This document shows, one piece after another, positions 9,300 to 18,140 of a DNA stretch of 64,000 nt. The translations under genes were made by a program, and so were the position numbers. Location: NCBI RefSeq assembly GCF_900637195.1, contig NZ_LR134356.1, forward strand, positions 5,394,001 to 5,458,000. The letters are read 5' to 3'. The number at the start of each line of letters is the position of its first letter. The stretch's first letter is position 1. Under the pieces are notes generated by a model, which saw nothing but the letters and a program-made list of their open reading frames with translations, ran no database searches and was not told the origin of the DNA. This stretch comes from Mycolicibacterium aurum (GTDB lineage Bacteria > Actinomycetota > Actinomycetes > Mycobacteriales > Mycobacteriaceae).

Positions 9300-10358
9300 T
9301 CAGCGGGTCGGGTCGTTCTGCGGATCCGCCGGCGTCTCGTCCGGCGCCGCATCCTTCTGATCGGCTTTGTCGCTGCTCGACTCGCTGCCGTTGCGCACGT
9401 CGTGCACCCGCGTCTTGTAGAGGCTGGCCGCCGTCGTGATCAGCAGCGTGACGATGATCACGCCGAGGCTGGCCAGCGTGGGGATCTCCGGCACCGGCAC
9501 GGGCTCGCCGCCGTTGATGAACGGCAGTTCGTTCTCGTGCAGCGCGTGCAGCAGCAGCTTCACGCCGATGAAGCCGAGGATGAAGGCCAGCCCCTGCGAC
9601 AGGTAGACGAGCCGCTTGAGCAGATCGCCCAGCAGGAAGTACAGCTGCCGCAGACCCATCAGCGCGAACACGTTGGCGGTGAACACCAGATACGGCTCGC
9701 GGGTCAGACCGTAGATCGCCGGGATGGAGTCCAGCGCGAAGAGCAGGTCGGTGGTGCCCAGCGCGATGATGACCAGGAACATCGGGGTCATCACCCGCTT
9801 GCCGTTCTCCTTCACCCACAGCCTCAGCCCGTCCCACTGATCGGTGAACTTGAGGTGCTTCTGCGCGAACCGGACCACGCCGTTGTCGGCGTCGTCGTCG
9901 TGGTCGGTGTCCTTGACCAGCTTGGCCGCCGTGTAGATCAGGAACGCCCCGAAGAGGTAGAACACCCACGAGAACTGCTCGATCGCCACCGCGCCGAGCG
10001 CGATGAAGATGCCGCGGAAGATCAGCGCCAGGATGATGCCGACGAGCAGCGCCTGCTGCTGATAGATCCGCGGCACCTTGAAGCTGGCCATGATGATCAA
10101 GAAGATGAACAGGTTGTCGACCGACAGGCTGTACTCGGTGAGCCAGCCCGCAAAGAACTCGACGCCGAACTGGCTGCCGTGGTACAGCCACGTCCAGACT
10201 CCGAACGCGACGGCGAGGCCGACGTAGATGGTCAGCGCGGTGCCGGTTTCACGCTTCGACGGTTCGTGAGGCCGGCGGCCGATCACCAGGACGTCGAACA
10301 GCAGAATGCCGATCGTCACGCCGAGGGTGATGCCCCACTCGAGTCCGCTTACGTTCAT
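9300..10358 (-). CDS. terC: TerC/Alx family membrane protein, probable manganese exporter
   Basis: Integral membrane protein of 352 aa with about eight predicted hydrophobic segments and a charged, low-complexity cytoplasmic tail. The family motifs EYSLSVDNLFIF and TTDLLFALDSIPAI hold acidic residues in membrane helices, as in TerC/Alx proteins that export Mn2+. The start ATG 10358 was chosen because CCGGAGGT lies just upstream. The leader carries a yybP-ykoY-type Mn2+ riboswitch signature, which fits the predicted export role. It is divergent from the NRPS-like gene. Confidence 0.88.
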   Translation of the reverse strand: MNVSGLEWGITLGVTIGILLFDVLVIGRRPHEPSKRETGTALTIYVGLAVAFGVWTWLYHGSQFGVEFFAGWLTEYSLSVDNLFIFLIIMASFKVPRIYQQQALLVGIILALIFRGIFIALGAVAIEQFSWVFYLFGAFLIYTAAKLVKDTDHDDDADNGVVRFAQKHLKFTDQWDGLRLWVKENGKRVMTPMFLVIIALGTTDLLFALDSIPAIYGLTREPYLVFTANVFALMGLRQLYFLLGDLLKRLVYLSQGLAFILGFIGVKLLLHALHENELPFINGGEPVPVPEIPTLASLGVIIVTLLITTAASLYKTRVHDVRNGSESSSDKADQKDAAPDETPADPQNDPTR

Positions 10359-10361
10359 CAA

Positions 10362-10490
10362 ACCTCCGGTCGTCAATTCAACGCCGGAGGTCTCTTCCAC
10401 CACCGCACCGGCGGTAGGCCCACAGCACCGGTCGTCCTAGGACGGACGACGTGATGACGACACTGCGGCGAAGGAATACTCCCCTCCAAG
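10362..10490 (-). promoter_or_regulatory. yybP-ykoY-type (Mn2+) riboswitch with SD-sequestering expression platform
   Basis: Reading the minus strand, the leader opens with GGAGGGGAGTA (10487-10477) and closes with AGACCTCC (about 10394-10387). This matches the conserved outer strands of the yybP-ykoY class, in which a GGGGAGUA box faces an AGACCU box closed by helix P1. The closing strand ACCTCCGG (10392-10385) is also a perfect complement of CCGGAGGT (10370-10363), the terC ribosome binding site. Inference: with Mn2+ the P1 helix forms and the RBS is free; without it ACCTCCGG covers the RBS. The assignment rests on the motif pair and on the TerC gene downstream. Confidence 0.72.
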
Positions 10491-10577
10491 GCGCTCATTG
10501 TGCCAGTCGGCTGCCCGACACGCGAAATGAGCGGCCGACGGCGAGAAGCAGGTCCGGACGCTGAGTAGTTTGTACCC

Positions 10578-13500
10578 GTGACAGCCGCGGATCGAACCCC
10601 CGAGATCCCCAGCCAATTCCTGCTCTCGGCACAGGCCCCCGTGCCACGCACGCTGATCGACATCCTCGCCGACACCGCCAGGCGCTATCCCGATGCGCCC
10701 GCGCTCGACGACGGCACGGTCCAGCTCACCTACGCCGAGCTTCTCTCCGACGTCGAGGACAGCGTCGCCTGGCTCGGCGCGCGCGGAATCGGCCGCGGCG
10801 ACCGCATCGGCATCCGGATGCCGTCGGGCAGCTACGCGCTCTATGTCGCCATCCTGGCGACCCTGGCAGCCGGGGCCGCCTATGTCCCCGTCGACGCCGA
10901 CGATCCCCCGGAGCGGGCCGAACTGGTCTTCACCGAGGCCGGCGTCGTCGCCGTGATCACCGAGAAGGGTCTGCTGCGCGGGCCGGGCTCATCGCGCGGG
11001 TGGCGCGCGGCCGCGCCGCTGAGCCGCGACGACGCCTGGATCATCTTCACTTCCGGGTCGACGGGGACACCCAAGGGCGTCGCCGTCACCCATCGCAACG
11101 CGGCGGCGTTCGTCGACGCCGAGGCCCAGATGTTCCTGCAGGACAATCCGCTCGGCCCCGGCGATCGGGTGCTGGCGGGCCTGTCGGTGGCGTTCGACGC
11201 GTCGTGCGAGGAGATGTGGCTGGCCTGGCGGCACGGGGCCTGCCTGGTGCCGGCCCCGCGGTCGCTGGTGCGCAGCGGGATGGACCTGGGACCGTGGCTG
11301 GTCTCCCGCGACATCACGGTCGTCTCCACCGTCCCGACGCTGGCGTCGCTGTGGCCGGCCGAGGCGCTGGAGGCGGTGCGGCTGCTGATCTTCGGCGGCG
11401 AGGCCTGCCCGCCCGAACTGGCCGAACGGCTGGCCGCCGGCCCTGACTCCGCGGGCCGCGAAGTGTGGAACACCTACGGTCCCACCGAGGCCACCGTGGT
11501 GGCGTGCGCAGCGCGCCTGGACGGCCGCTCCGCGGTCAGCATCGGGTTGCCGCTGCCGGGTTGGGATCTGGCCGTCGTCGACAAGGACGGCTGCCCGGTG
11601 GGGTTGGGCGAGGTGGGCGAACTCGTGATCGGCGGAGTCGGGCTGGCCCGCTACCTCGATGCGGAGAAGGACGCCGAGAAGTACGCCCCACTGCCCTATC
11701 CGAGCGCCATCGCGCACTGGACCCGCGCCTACCGAAGCGGTGACCTGGTCCGGCTGGAGTCCGACGGCCTGTACTTCGTGGGGCGCGCCGACGACCAGGT
11801 CAAGGTCGGCGGACGCCGGATCGAGCTCGGTGAGGTGGACACCGCGCTGGTGAACCTGCCCGGCGTCAGTGGCGGCGCCGCGGCTGTACGGCGCACCGCC
11901 AGTGGTACCCCGCTGCTGGTCGGCTACATCGCCGTCGCACCCGGGTCGGAAGCCACCTTCGACGTGTCCGAGGCCAGGTCGCGGCTCTCGGAGGCGCTGC
12001 CCGCGGCCCTGGTACCCCGGTTGGTGGTGGTCGAGGAACTGCCGACCCGCACCTCGGGGAAAGTGGACCGCGACGCCCTCCCGTGGCCGGTGGGGGGAGC
12101 CGGCGACGACACCGACGACGGGACAGACCTCGGCGGCACCCTCGGCTGGCTGGCCGGACTGTGGCGCGACGTCCTCGCCGCACAGATCGACGGCCCGGAG
12201 GCCGACTTCTATGCGCTCGGCGGCGGATCTCTGTCGGCGGCCCAGCTGGTCGCCGCGCTGCGGCAGCGCTATCCGCAGGTGACCGTGGCCGACCTGTACG
12301 ACCACCCTCGCCTGGGCTCGCTCGCCGGCTACCTCGACGAACTCGCCCCGCCGCCCGAGGTGGAAACCCGCGTGGTCGCGCCGGTATCGCGGCTGACGCA
12401 GGCGATCCAGACCGCACTGACCCTGCCGCTGGCCATGCTGACCGGAATGCAGTGGGTGGTGTGGCTGGCTATCGCCAACAACGTCGCCTCCGAACTGTCG
12501 CTGGTGGACTGGGTGTCGCCGATCAGCTGGTGGTGGATCCTGGGCGGCTTCCTGATGTTCGTCACGCCACCCGGGCGCATGGGGATCGCGGTGTTCGGAG
12601 CCCGCGTACTGATCGGCGACCTGCAGCCGGGGACCTATCCACGCGGCGGTTCGGTGCACCTGAGGGTGTGGCTGGCCGAGCGCCTGGCCGAGGCGAGTGG
12701 CGCCGAGAACATGGCCGGAGCGCCATGGCTCGTGTACTACGCCCGCGCGCTCGGCAACAACGTCGGCAACGGCGTCGACCTGCACTCGGCCCCTCCGGTG
12801 AGCGGGATGCTGACACTCGGGCACCGCTGCTCCATCGAACCCGAAGTCGACCTGACCGGGCACTGGATCGACGGCGATGCGTTCCACATCGGCCCGATCA
12901 CCGTCGGCAACGACGCCACCGTCGGGGCCAGGACGACGTTGCTGCCCGGGGCGATCGTCGGCAAGAACGCCGACGTGGCTCCCGGGTCGGGGGTGGTCGG
13001 CAAGGTCAAGAACGGCCAGTACTGGAAGGGCTCACCGGCGGTGAAGTCCGGCAAGGCCAAACATCCCTGGCCGGACCACCGCCCGCCGCGGGCACCGGTA
13101 TGGGTGGCGGTGTACGGCCTGACGTCCATGCTGCTGGGCGCGCTGCCGCTGGCAGCGCTGGCCACCGGGCTGGCGGTGATCGGCTGGGGTATCCGTGGCA
13201 CGGCGTCGGTGGCCTCGGCGATCGTGCCCGCGCTGGTGTGGCTGGTGCCTGCCACCGCGGCGGCGTTCGGCGTCTACGCGCTGCTCACCGCGCTCGGCGT
13301 CCGGGTGCTCGCGCTCGGTCTCACCGAGGGCTACCACCCGGTGCGCAGCCGGTCCGGATGGCAGCTGTGGGCCACCGAGCGGCTGATGGACGCCGCGCGC
13401 AACTACCTCTTCCCGATCTACGCCGGGCTGCTGACACCGTGGTGGTTGCGGCTTCTCGGCGCCAAGGTGGGCCGCGGCACCGAGATCTCCACGGCGTTGC

Positions 13501-14537
13501 TGATCCCCAAGTTCACCGTGGTGGAGGACGGCGCGTTCCTCGCCGACGACACCATGGTCGCGTCCTACGAGCTGGGCGGCGGCTGGATCCACGTCGCGCG
13601 CGCCACCATCGGCAAGCGTGCCTTCCTGGGCAACTCGGGCATCACCCAACCCGGACGGCGGGTGCCCGACGACGGCCTGGTGGCCGTGTTGTCGGCCACG
13701 CCGCACAAGGCCAAAGCCGGCTCGTCGTGGCTGGGCAGCCCACCGGTGCGGTTGCGTCGTCAGCCGACCGCCGCCGACGTACTGCGCACCTTCCACCCGT
13801 CGCCGCGGCTGAAAGCGTTGCGCGCCACCGTCGAAACGTTCCGCTTCGTGCCCGTCGTGGTGACCTTCGCGATCGGGGTGGCGGTACTGTTCAGCCTCCA
13901 GTCGCTGGCGGTGGCGTTCGGGTGGGTGTGGGCCGCCCTGGCGGCCGGGCTGATTCTGCTGGTCGCCGGAGCCCTCGCCGGCGGAATCGCAGTGATCGCG
14001 AAATGGCTTGTGGTGGGCCGTATCACCGCGATCGAGCATCCGCTGTGGTCGTCGTTCGTGTGGCGCAACGAGGTGTCCGACACGTTCGTCGAGACCGTCG
14101 CGGCACCGTGGTTCGCGCGCGCCGCATCGGGTACGCCGGTGATGAACCTGTGGCTGCGGGCCCTGGGCGCGAAGATCGGACGCGGTGTGTGGTGTGAGAC
14201 GTACTGGCTTCCCGAAGCCGACCTGGTGACCCTCGACGAGGCGAGCACGGTCAACCGCGGCTGCGTGGTGCAGACCCACCTGTTCCACGACCGGATCATG
14301 CGGATGGACACCGTCGTCCTGGAGAAGGGCGCGACGCTCGGTCCGCACTGTGTGGCGCTGCCCGCGGCCCGGATCGGGGCGGCGGCCACCATCGGGCCTG
14401 CATCGCTGGTGATGCGCGGAGATGAGGTCCCGGCGTCCACTCGGTGGCAGGGCAACCCGATCGCGCCGTGGCTGCCGCCACGTAAAAAGCGCGGTGACAC
14501 ATCGGATCCCAAGCGCAAGAAGTCTGCCGCCGCGTGA
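10578..14537 (+). CDS. Pls/PosA-type NRPS-like membrane synthetase
   Basis: A 1319-aa single-module protein. Order of domains: adenylation domain (about 20-500) with FTSGSTGTPKG, NTYGPTEAT, YRSGDLVR and PTRTSGKVDRDAL; carrier domain (about 515-595) with GGGSLSAAQL as the phosphopantetheine site; then a roughly 700-residue C-terminal region with about six membrane segments alternating with left-handed-beta-helix (hexapeptide) stretches such as HIGPITVGNDATVGARTTLL. This is the architecture of epsilon-poly-lysine synthetase (Pls) and of the TIGR02353 terminal domain. There is no condensation or thioesterase domain, so products are probably homopolymers or amino-acyl conjugates made at the membrane. 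Start GTG 10578. Substrate unknown. Confidence 0.88.
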   Translation: MTAADRTPEIPSQFLLSAQAPVPRTLIDILADTARRYPDAPALDDGTVQLTYAELLSDVEDSVAWLGARGIGRGDRIGIRMPSGSYALYVAILATLAAGAAYVPVDADDPPERAELVFTEAGVVAVITEKGLLRGPGSSRGWRAAAPLSRDDAWIIFTSGSTGTPKGVAVTHRNAAAFVDAEAQMFLQDNPLGPGDRVLAGLSVAFDASCEEMWLAWRHGACLVPAPRSLVRSGMDLGPWLVSRDITVVSTVPTLASLWPAEALEAVRLLIFGGEACPPELAERLAAGPDSAGREVWNTYGPTEATVVACAARLDGRSAVSIGLPLPGWDLAVVDKDGCPVGLGEVGELVIGGVGLARYLDAEKDAEKYAPLPYPSAIAHWTRAYRSGDLVRLESDGLYFVGRADDQVKVGGRRIELGEVDTALVNLPGVSGGAAAVRRTASGTPLLVGYIAVAPGSEATFDVSEARSRLSEALPAALVPRLVVVEELPTRTSGKVDRDALPWPVGGAGDDTDDGTDLGGTLGWLAGLWRDVLAAQIDGPEADFYALGGGSLSAAQLVAALRQRYPQVTVADLYDHPRLGSLAGYLDELAPPPEVETRVVAPVSRLTQAIQTALTLPLAMLTGMQWVVWLAIANNVASELSLVDWVSPISWWWILGGFLMFVTPPGRMGIAVFGARVLIGDLQPGTYPRGGSVHLRVWLAERLAEASGAENMAGAPWLVYYARALGNNVGNGVDLHSAPPVSGMLTLGHRCSIEPEVDLTGHWIDGDAFHIGPITVGNDATVGARTTLLPGAIVGKNADVAPGSGVVGKVKNGQYWKGSPAVKSGKAKHPWPDHRPPRAPVWVAVYGLTSMLLGALPLAALATGLAVIGWGIRGTASVASAIVPALVWLVPATAAAFGVYALLTALGVRVLALGLTEGYHPVRSRSGWQLWATERLMDAARNYLFPIYAGLLTPWWLRLLGAKVGRGTEISTALLIPKFTVVEDGAFLADDTMVASYELGGGWIHVARATIGKRAFLGNSGITQPGRRVPDDGLVAVLSATPHKAKAGSSWLGSPPVRLRRQPTAADVLRTFHPSPRLKALRATVETFRFVPVVVTFAIGVAVLFSLQSLAVAFGWVWAALAAGLILLVAGALAGGIAVIAKWLVVGRITAIEHPLWSSFVWRNEVSDTFVETVAAPWFARAASGTPVMNLWLRALGAKIGRGVWCETYWLPEADLVTLDEASTVNRGCVVQTHLFHDRIMRMDTVVLEKGATLGPHCVALPAARIGAAATIGPASLVMRGDEVPASTRWQGNPIAPWLPPRKKRGDTSDPKRKKSAAA

Positions 14538-15880
14538 CCGCTCGCAAAAGGGTGGCCAAGTCGGCCTCCGCTCCCGTCATCGACCCGTACCTCCCGGGCA
14601 CCGGCAACTTCGGCTACCGGGTGTCGCGCTATGAACTCGAGCTCGAGTACAAGGTGGCGATCAACCGGCTCGCCGGCGCGGCGACCGTCACCGCCACCAC
14701 CCTGGCCGAGCTCAAGACATTCACCCTCGACCTGTCCGACGCCCTGTCGGTGACGAAGGTGACGGTCAACGGTAAACGTCCCGCCCAGTACCGGGCAGCG
14801 GCGGGCAAGCTGCACATCACGCTGGCGGACCGACTGCCTGCCGGCGCGGCGATGACGATCGCGGTGCGCTACGGCGGTACTCCCCGACCCATCCGATCCC
14901 TTTGGGGGGAGGTCGGATTCGAGGAACTCACCGAGGGCGTGCTGGTCGCCGGTCAACCAAACGGTGCGGCGTCGTGGTTCCCCTGTGACGACCACCCGAG
15001 CGCCAAGGCCAGCTTCCGCATCCAGATCTCCACGGAGAGTCCGTATTTCGCCCTCGCCAACGGACGATTGCTGGCCCGCCGAGCGCGAGCGGGCATGACC
15101 ACCTGGGTGTACGAACAGTCCGAGCCCACGTCGACCTATCTGATCACGCTGCAGATCGGCGCCTACCAGCGCCACCGGATGTCCAAGAACGGCGTCGAGA
15201 TATTCGCGGTCCTGCCGGAGCGGCTGCGCGACAACTTCGACCACGACTTCGCCAGGCAGCCTCAGATGATGAAGTTGTTCACCAAGCTTTTCGGCCCCTA
15301 CCCGCTCGCGGACGGCTACACCGTCGTGGTCACCGATGACGACCTGGAGATTCCCCTTGAGGCACAGGGTATCTCGATCTTCGGAGCCAACCACTGCGAT
15401 GGCAAGCGGGGAGCGGAGCGGCTGATCGCCCACGAACTGGCGCACCAGTGGTTCGGCAATTCGGTGACAGCGCAACGCTGGCGCCACATCTGGCTGCACG
15501 AGGGCTTCGCCTGTTACGCCGAGTGGCTCTGGTCGGAGCACTGCGGTGAGCGCACCGCCGACCAACTGGCTCGGCACTACCACCAGCGACTGGCGGGCTC
15601 GCCGCAGAACCTCGTGCTCGCCGATCCGGGCCCGCGCGACATGTTCGACGACCGGGTGTACAAACGCGGCGCCCTCACCCTGCACGCGCTGCGCAAGCGC
15701 CTCGGCGACACCGATTTCTTCGCGCTGCTGAAGGAGTGGACCGACCGCCACCGCCACGCCAGCGTGGTCACCGACGACTTCCTCGATCTGGCCGCCCGGT
15801 ACTCCGACGACTCGCTGCGTCCGCTGTGGGCAGCGTGGCTGTACTCACCCGGGGTCCCCCGGCTGGACGCCGGGCCGTGA
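14534..15880 (+). CDS. M1-family zinc metallopeptidase
   Basis: A 448-aa aminopeptidase-type protein. The zinc site HELAHQWFGNS is followed about 18 residues later by the third ligand Glu in LHEGFACYAEW, as in M1 peptidases; the preceding region has the substrate-facing ISIFGANH stretch in place of the usual GAMEN motif, so exopeptidase specificity is uncertain. It is shorter than PepN (about 860 aa), lacking the C-terminal domain. The GTG start at 14534 overlaps the stop of the NRPS-like gene (GTGA), so the two are likely co-translated. Confidence 0.88.
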   Translation: MTARKRVAKSASAPVIDPYLPGTGNFGYRVSRYELELEYKVAINRLAGAATVTATTLAELKTFTLDLSDALSVTKVTVNGKRPAQYRAAAGKLHITLADRLPAGAAMTIAVRYGGTPRPIRSLWGEVGFEELTEGVLVAGQPNGAASWFPCDDHPSAKASFRIQISTESPYFALANGRLLARRARAGMTTWVYEQSEPTSTYLITLQIGAYQRHRMSKNGVEIFAVLPERLRDNFDHDFARQPQMMKLFTKLFGPYPLADGYTVVVTDDDLEIPLEAQGISIFGANHCDGKRGAERLIAHELAHQWFGNSVTAQRWRHIWLHEGFACYAEWLWSEHCGERTADQLARHYHQRLAGSPQNLVLADPGPRDMFDDRVYKRGALTLHALRKRLGDTDFFALLKEWTDRHRHASVVTDDFLDLAARYSDDSLRPLWAAWLYSPGVPRLDAGP

Positions 15881-17115
15881 CCGACGCGACCGCGGGGCCC
15901 TCAGGTGCGGTCGCCCGGGCCACCGTGGTCCGCGTCGGAGTGGCCACGGCGATCACGGCGCTGTGCGGCTACGCGGTGCTCTACCTGGCGGCCCGCGGCC
16001 TCGAACCCGCGGGATTCTCGGTGTTCGGCGTGTTCTGGGGCGCGTTCGGCCTGGCCAGCGGCGCCGCCTTCGGGCTGTTGCAGGAGACGACCCGCGAGGT
16101 GCGGACCCCGTCCGCACGGCCGGGTGCCGGCCGCACGCACCCGATGCGGGTCGCGGCAGGGGTCGGTCTGACCGCTGCTGCGGTCATCGCCGTGACGTCA
16201 CCGGTGTGGTCGGCGCACGTGTTCGTCGACGCCCGCGCGCTCAGCGTCACGCTGCTCTGCGCGGGGCTGGCCGGGTTCTGCCTGCACACCACGCTGCTGG
16301 GCGCGCTGGCCGGCATGAACCGGTGGTCGGAGTACGGGGCGCTGATGGTTGCCGACGCCATCCTGCGGGTCGCGGTGGCCGCAGCGACGTTCGCCGTCGG
16401 CTGGGGATTGGGCGGCTACCTGTGGGCGACGGTCGCGGGATCGCTGGCCTGGGTGCTGATGATCGTCGCCTCCCCGACGGCCAGGGCGGCCGCCCGGGTC
16501 GTCACCCCCGGAGACACCGTGACGTTCCTGCGCGGCGCGGGCCATTCGATCGCGGCGGCGGGCGCCAGCGCCGTGCTGGTGATGGGCTTTCCCGTACTGC
16601 TCAAGGCGACCTCCGACGATCTCGGCGCCGCGGGCGGGGTGGTGATCCTCGCGGTGACGCTGACGCGTGCCCCGCTGCTGGTGCCGCTGACCGCCATGCA
16701 GGGCAATCTGATCGCGCACTTCATCGACCAGCGCCACCACCGGCTCAAGGCACTCATCGCACCGTCTGCGCTGGTGGGTGCGCTCGGGGTGATTGGGGTG
16801 GTGCTGGCCGGGGTGTTCGGACCGTGGCTGCTGCGGGAAGCCTTCGGTGAGCAGTATCGGGCCGACGGCCAACTGCTGGCCTGGCTCACCGCCGCGGCGG
16901 TGGCGATCGCGCTGCTGACACTGACCGGCGCCGCGACCGTCGCCGCGGCGCTGCACCGTGCCTACGCGACGGGCTGGGTCATCGCCACGGTGGCGGCGGC
17001 ACTGCTGCTGTTGTTGCCGCTCGACCTCGAAGTCCGCACCGTCGTCGCTCTGCTCTGCGGGCCGCTGGTCGGGATCGCCGTCCACCTGGTGGCCCTTGCC
17101 AGGACTCCGCGGTGA
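15877..17115 (+). CDS. Polysaccharide flippase-like multi-pass membrane protein (Rv3630-like)
   Basis: A 412-aa protein with about 12 hydrophobic segments and few charged loops, similar in build to Wzx/MOP-superfamily exporters of lipid-linked sugars and to M. tuberculosis Rv3630. The GTG start at 15877 overlaps the M1 peptidase stop (GTGA). It is followed by galE and another large membrane protein, a context suggesting cell-envelope glycan assembly. No direct substrate evidence. Confidence 0.75.
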   Translation: MTDATAGPSGAVARATVVRVGVATAITALCGYAVLYLAARGLEPAGFSVFGVFWGAFGLASGAAFGLLQETTREVRTPSARPGAGRTHPMRVAAGVGLTAAAVIAVTSPVWSAHVFVDARALSVTLLCAGLAGFCLHTTLLGALAGMNRWSEYGALMVADAILRVAVAAATFAVGWGLGGYLWATVAGSLAWVLMIVASPTARAAARVVTPGDTVTFLRGAGHSIAAAGASAVLVMGFPVLLKATSDDLGAAGGVVILAVTLTRAPLLVPLTAMQGNLIAHFIDQRHHRLKALIAPSALVGALGVIGVVLAGVFGPWLLREAFGEQYRADGQLLAWLTAAAVAIALLTLTGAATVAAALHRAYATGWVIATVAAALLLLLPLDLEVRTVVALLCGPLVGIAVHLVALARTPR

Positions 17116-17158
17116 GCCGGACCCCACCTATGCTGCGATCGATGACAAAGGAGACAAC

Positions 17159-18136
17159 ATGAGCTGGCTGGTGACCGGCGGCGCCGGCTACATCGGTTCG
17201 CACGTCGTTCGCGCACTCGCCGACGCGGGCACACCGGTCGTCGTGATCGACGATCTCTCGACCGGGCTGACGCAGTTCGTCCCCGCCGACGTGCCGCTGG
17301 TCAAGGCGAATCTGCTCGACACCTCGGTGGTCCGGAGCGCACTGACAGAGCACGCGGTGACCGGCGTGATCCACATCGCCGGGTACAAATACGCCGGCGA
17401 ATCGGTGAAACGACCCGTCCACACCTACCGGGAGAACGTGTCGGCCATGGTGTCGCTGCTCGACGCGATGGCCGACGCCGAGGTCGGCCGGCTCGTCTTC
17501 TCGTCCAGCGCCGCCACCTACGGCGCACCCCAGGTCGAGGTGGTCGACGAGGCGGCGGCGACCCGGCCGGAGTCTCCTTACGGAGAGTCCAAGCTCATCG
17601 GCGAATGGCTGCTGCGGGACGTCGGTCGCGCCACCGGCCTCGAGCACACCAGCCTGCGCTACTTCAACGTCGTGGGTTCGGGCTTCGACGACATCTACGA
17701 CGTGAGCCCGCACAACCTGTTCCCCAAAGTGTTCGACATGCTCTACCGCGGGGAAACCCCACAGATCAACGGCGACGACTACCCCACCCACGACGGCACG
17801 TGCATCCGCGACTACGTCCACGTCTCCGATCTCGCGCTCGCCCATGTGGCGGCAGCGCGCCGGATGGAGAGCGGCGGCGCGATGGAACCGGTCTACAACC
17901 TGGGCAGCGGCGCGGGCACGTCGGTGCGCGAGATCATGACGACGATCCGCACGGTCACCGGCATCGACTTCGAGCCCACAGTCAATCCGCGCCGGCCCGG
18001 CGACTCCGCGAGGATCGTGGCGACCGGCGACCTGGCGGCGCGCGACCTGGACTGGGACAACCGGCACTCTCTTGAGGAGATGGTGGCCTCTGCGTGGCGC
18101 GCCCGCCAGTACGCCGGAGACGCTTATCCCCGCTAG
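17159..18136 (+). CDS. galE: UDP-glucose 4-epimerase
   Basis: Short-chain dehydrogenase-type NAD enzyme interconverting UDP-glucose and UDP-galactose, which supplies galactose for arabinogalactan. The 325-aa protein starts with MSWLVTGGAGYIGSH (Rossmann GxxGxxG) and has the catalytic SSSAATYG and YGESK (Y-x3-K) motifs. ATG 17159 is preceded by AAAGGAG. It corresponds to galE1 (Rv3634c), though here it points the same way as its neighbours. Confidence 0.93.
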   Translation: MSWLVTGGAGYIGSHVVRALADAGTPVVVIDDLSTGLTQFVPADVPLVKANLLDTSVVRSALTEHAVTGVIHIAGYKYAGESVKRPVHTYRENVSAMVSLLDAMADAEVGRLVFSSSAATYGAPQVEVVDEAAATRPESPYGESKLIGEWLLRDVGRATGLEHTSLRYFNVVGSGFDDIYDVSPHNLFPKVFDMLYRGETPQINGDDYPTHDGTCIRDYVHVSDLALAHVAAARRMESGGAMEPVYNLGSGAGTSVREIMTTIRTVTGIDFEPTVNPRRPGDSARIVATGDLAARDLDWDNRHSLEEMVASAWRARQYAGDAYPR

Positions 18137-18140
18137 TGCC

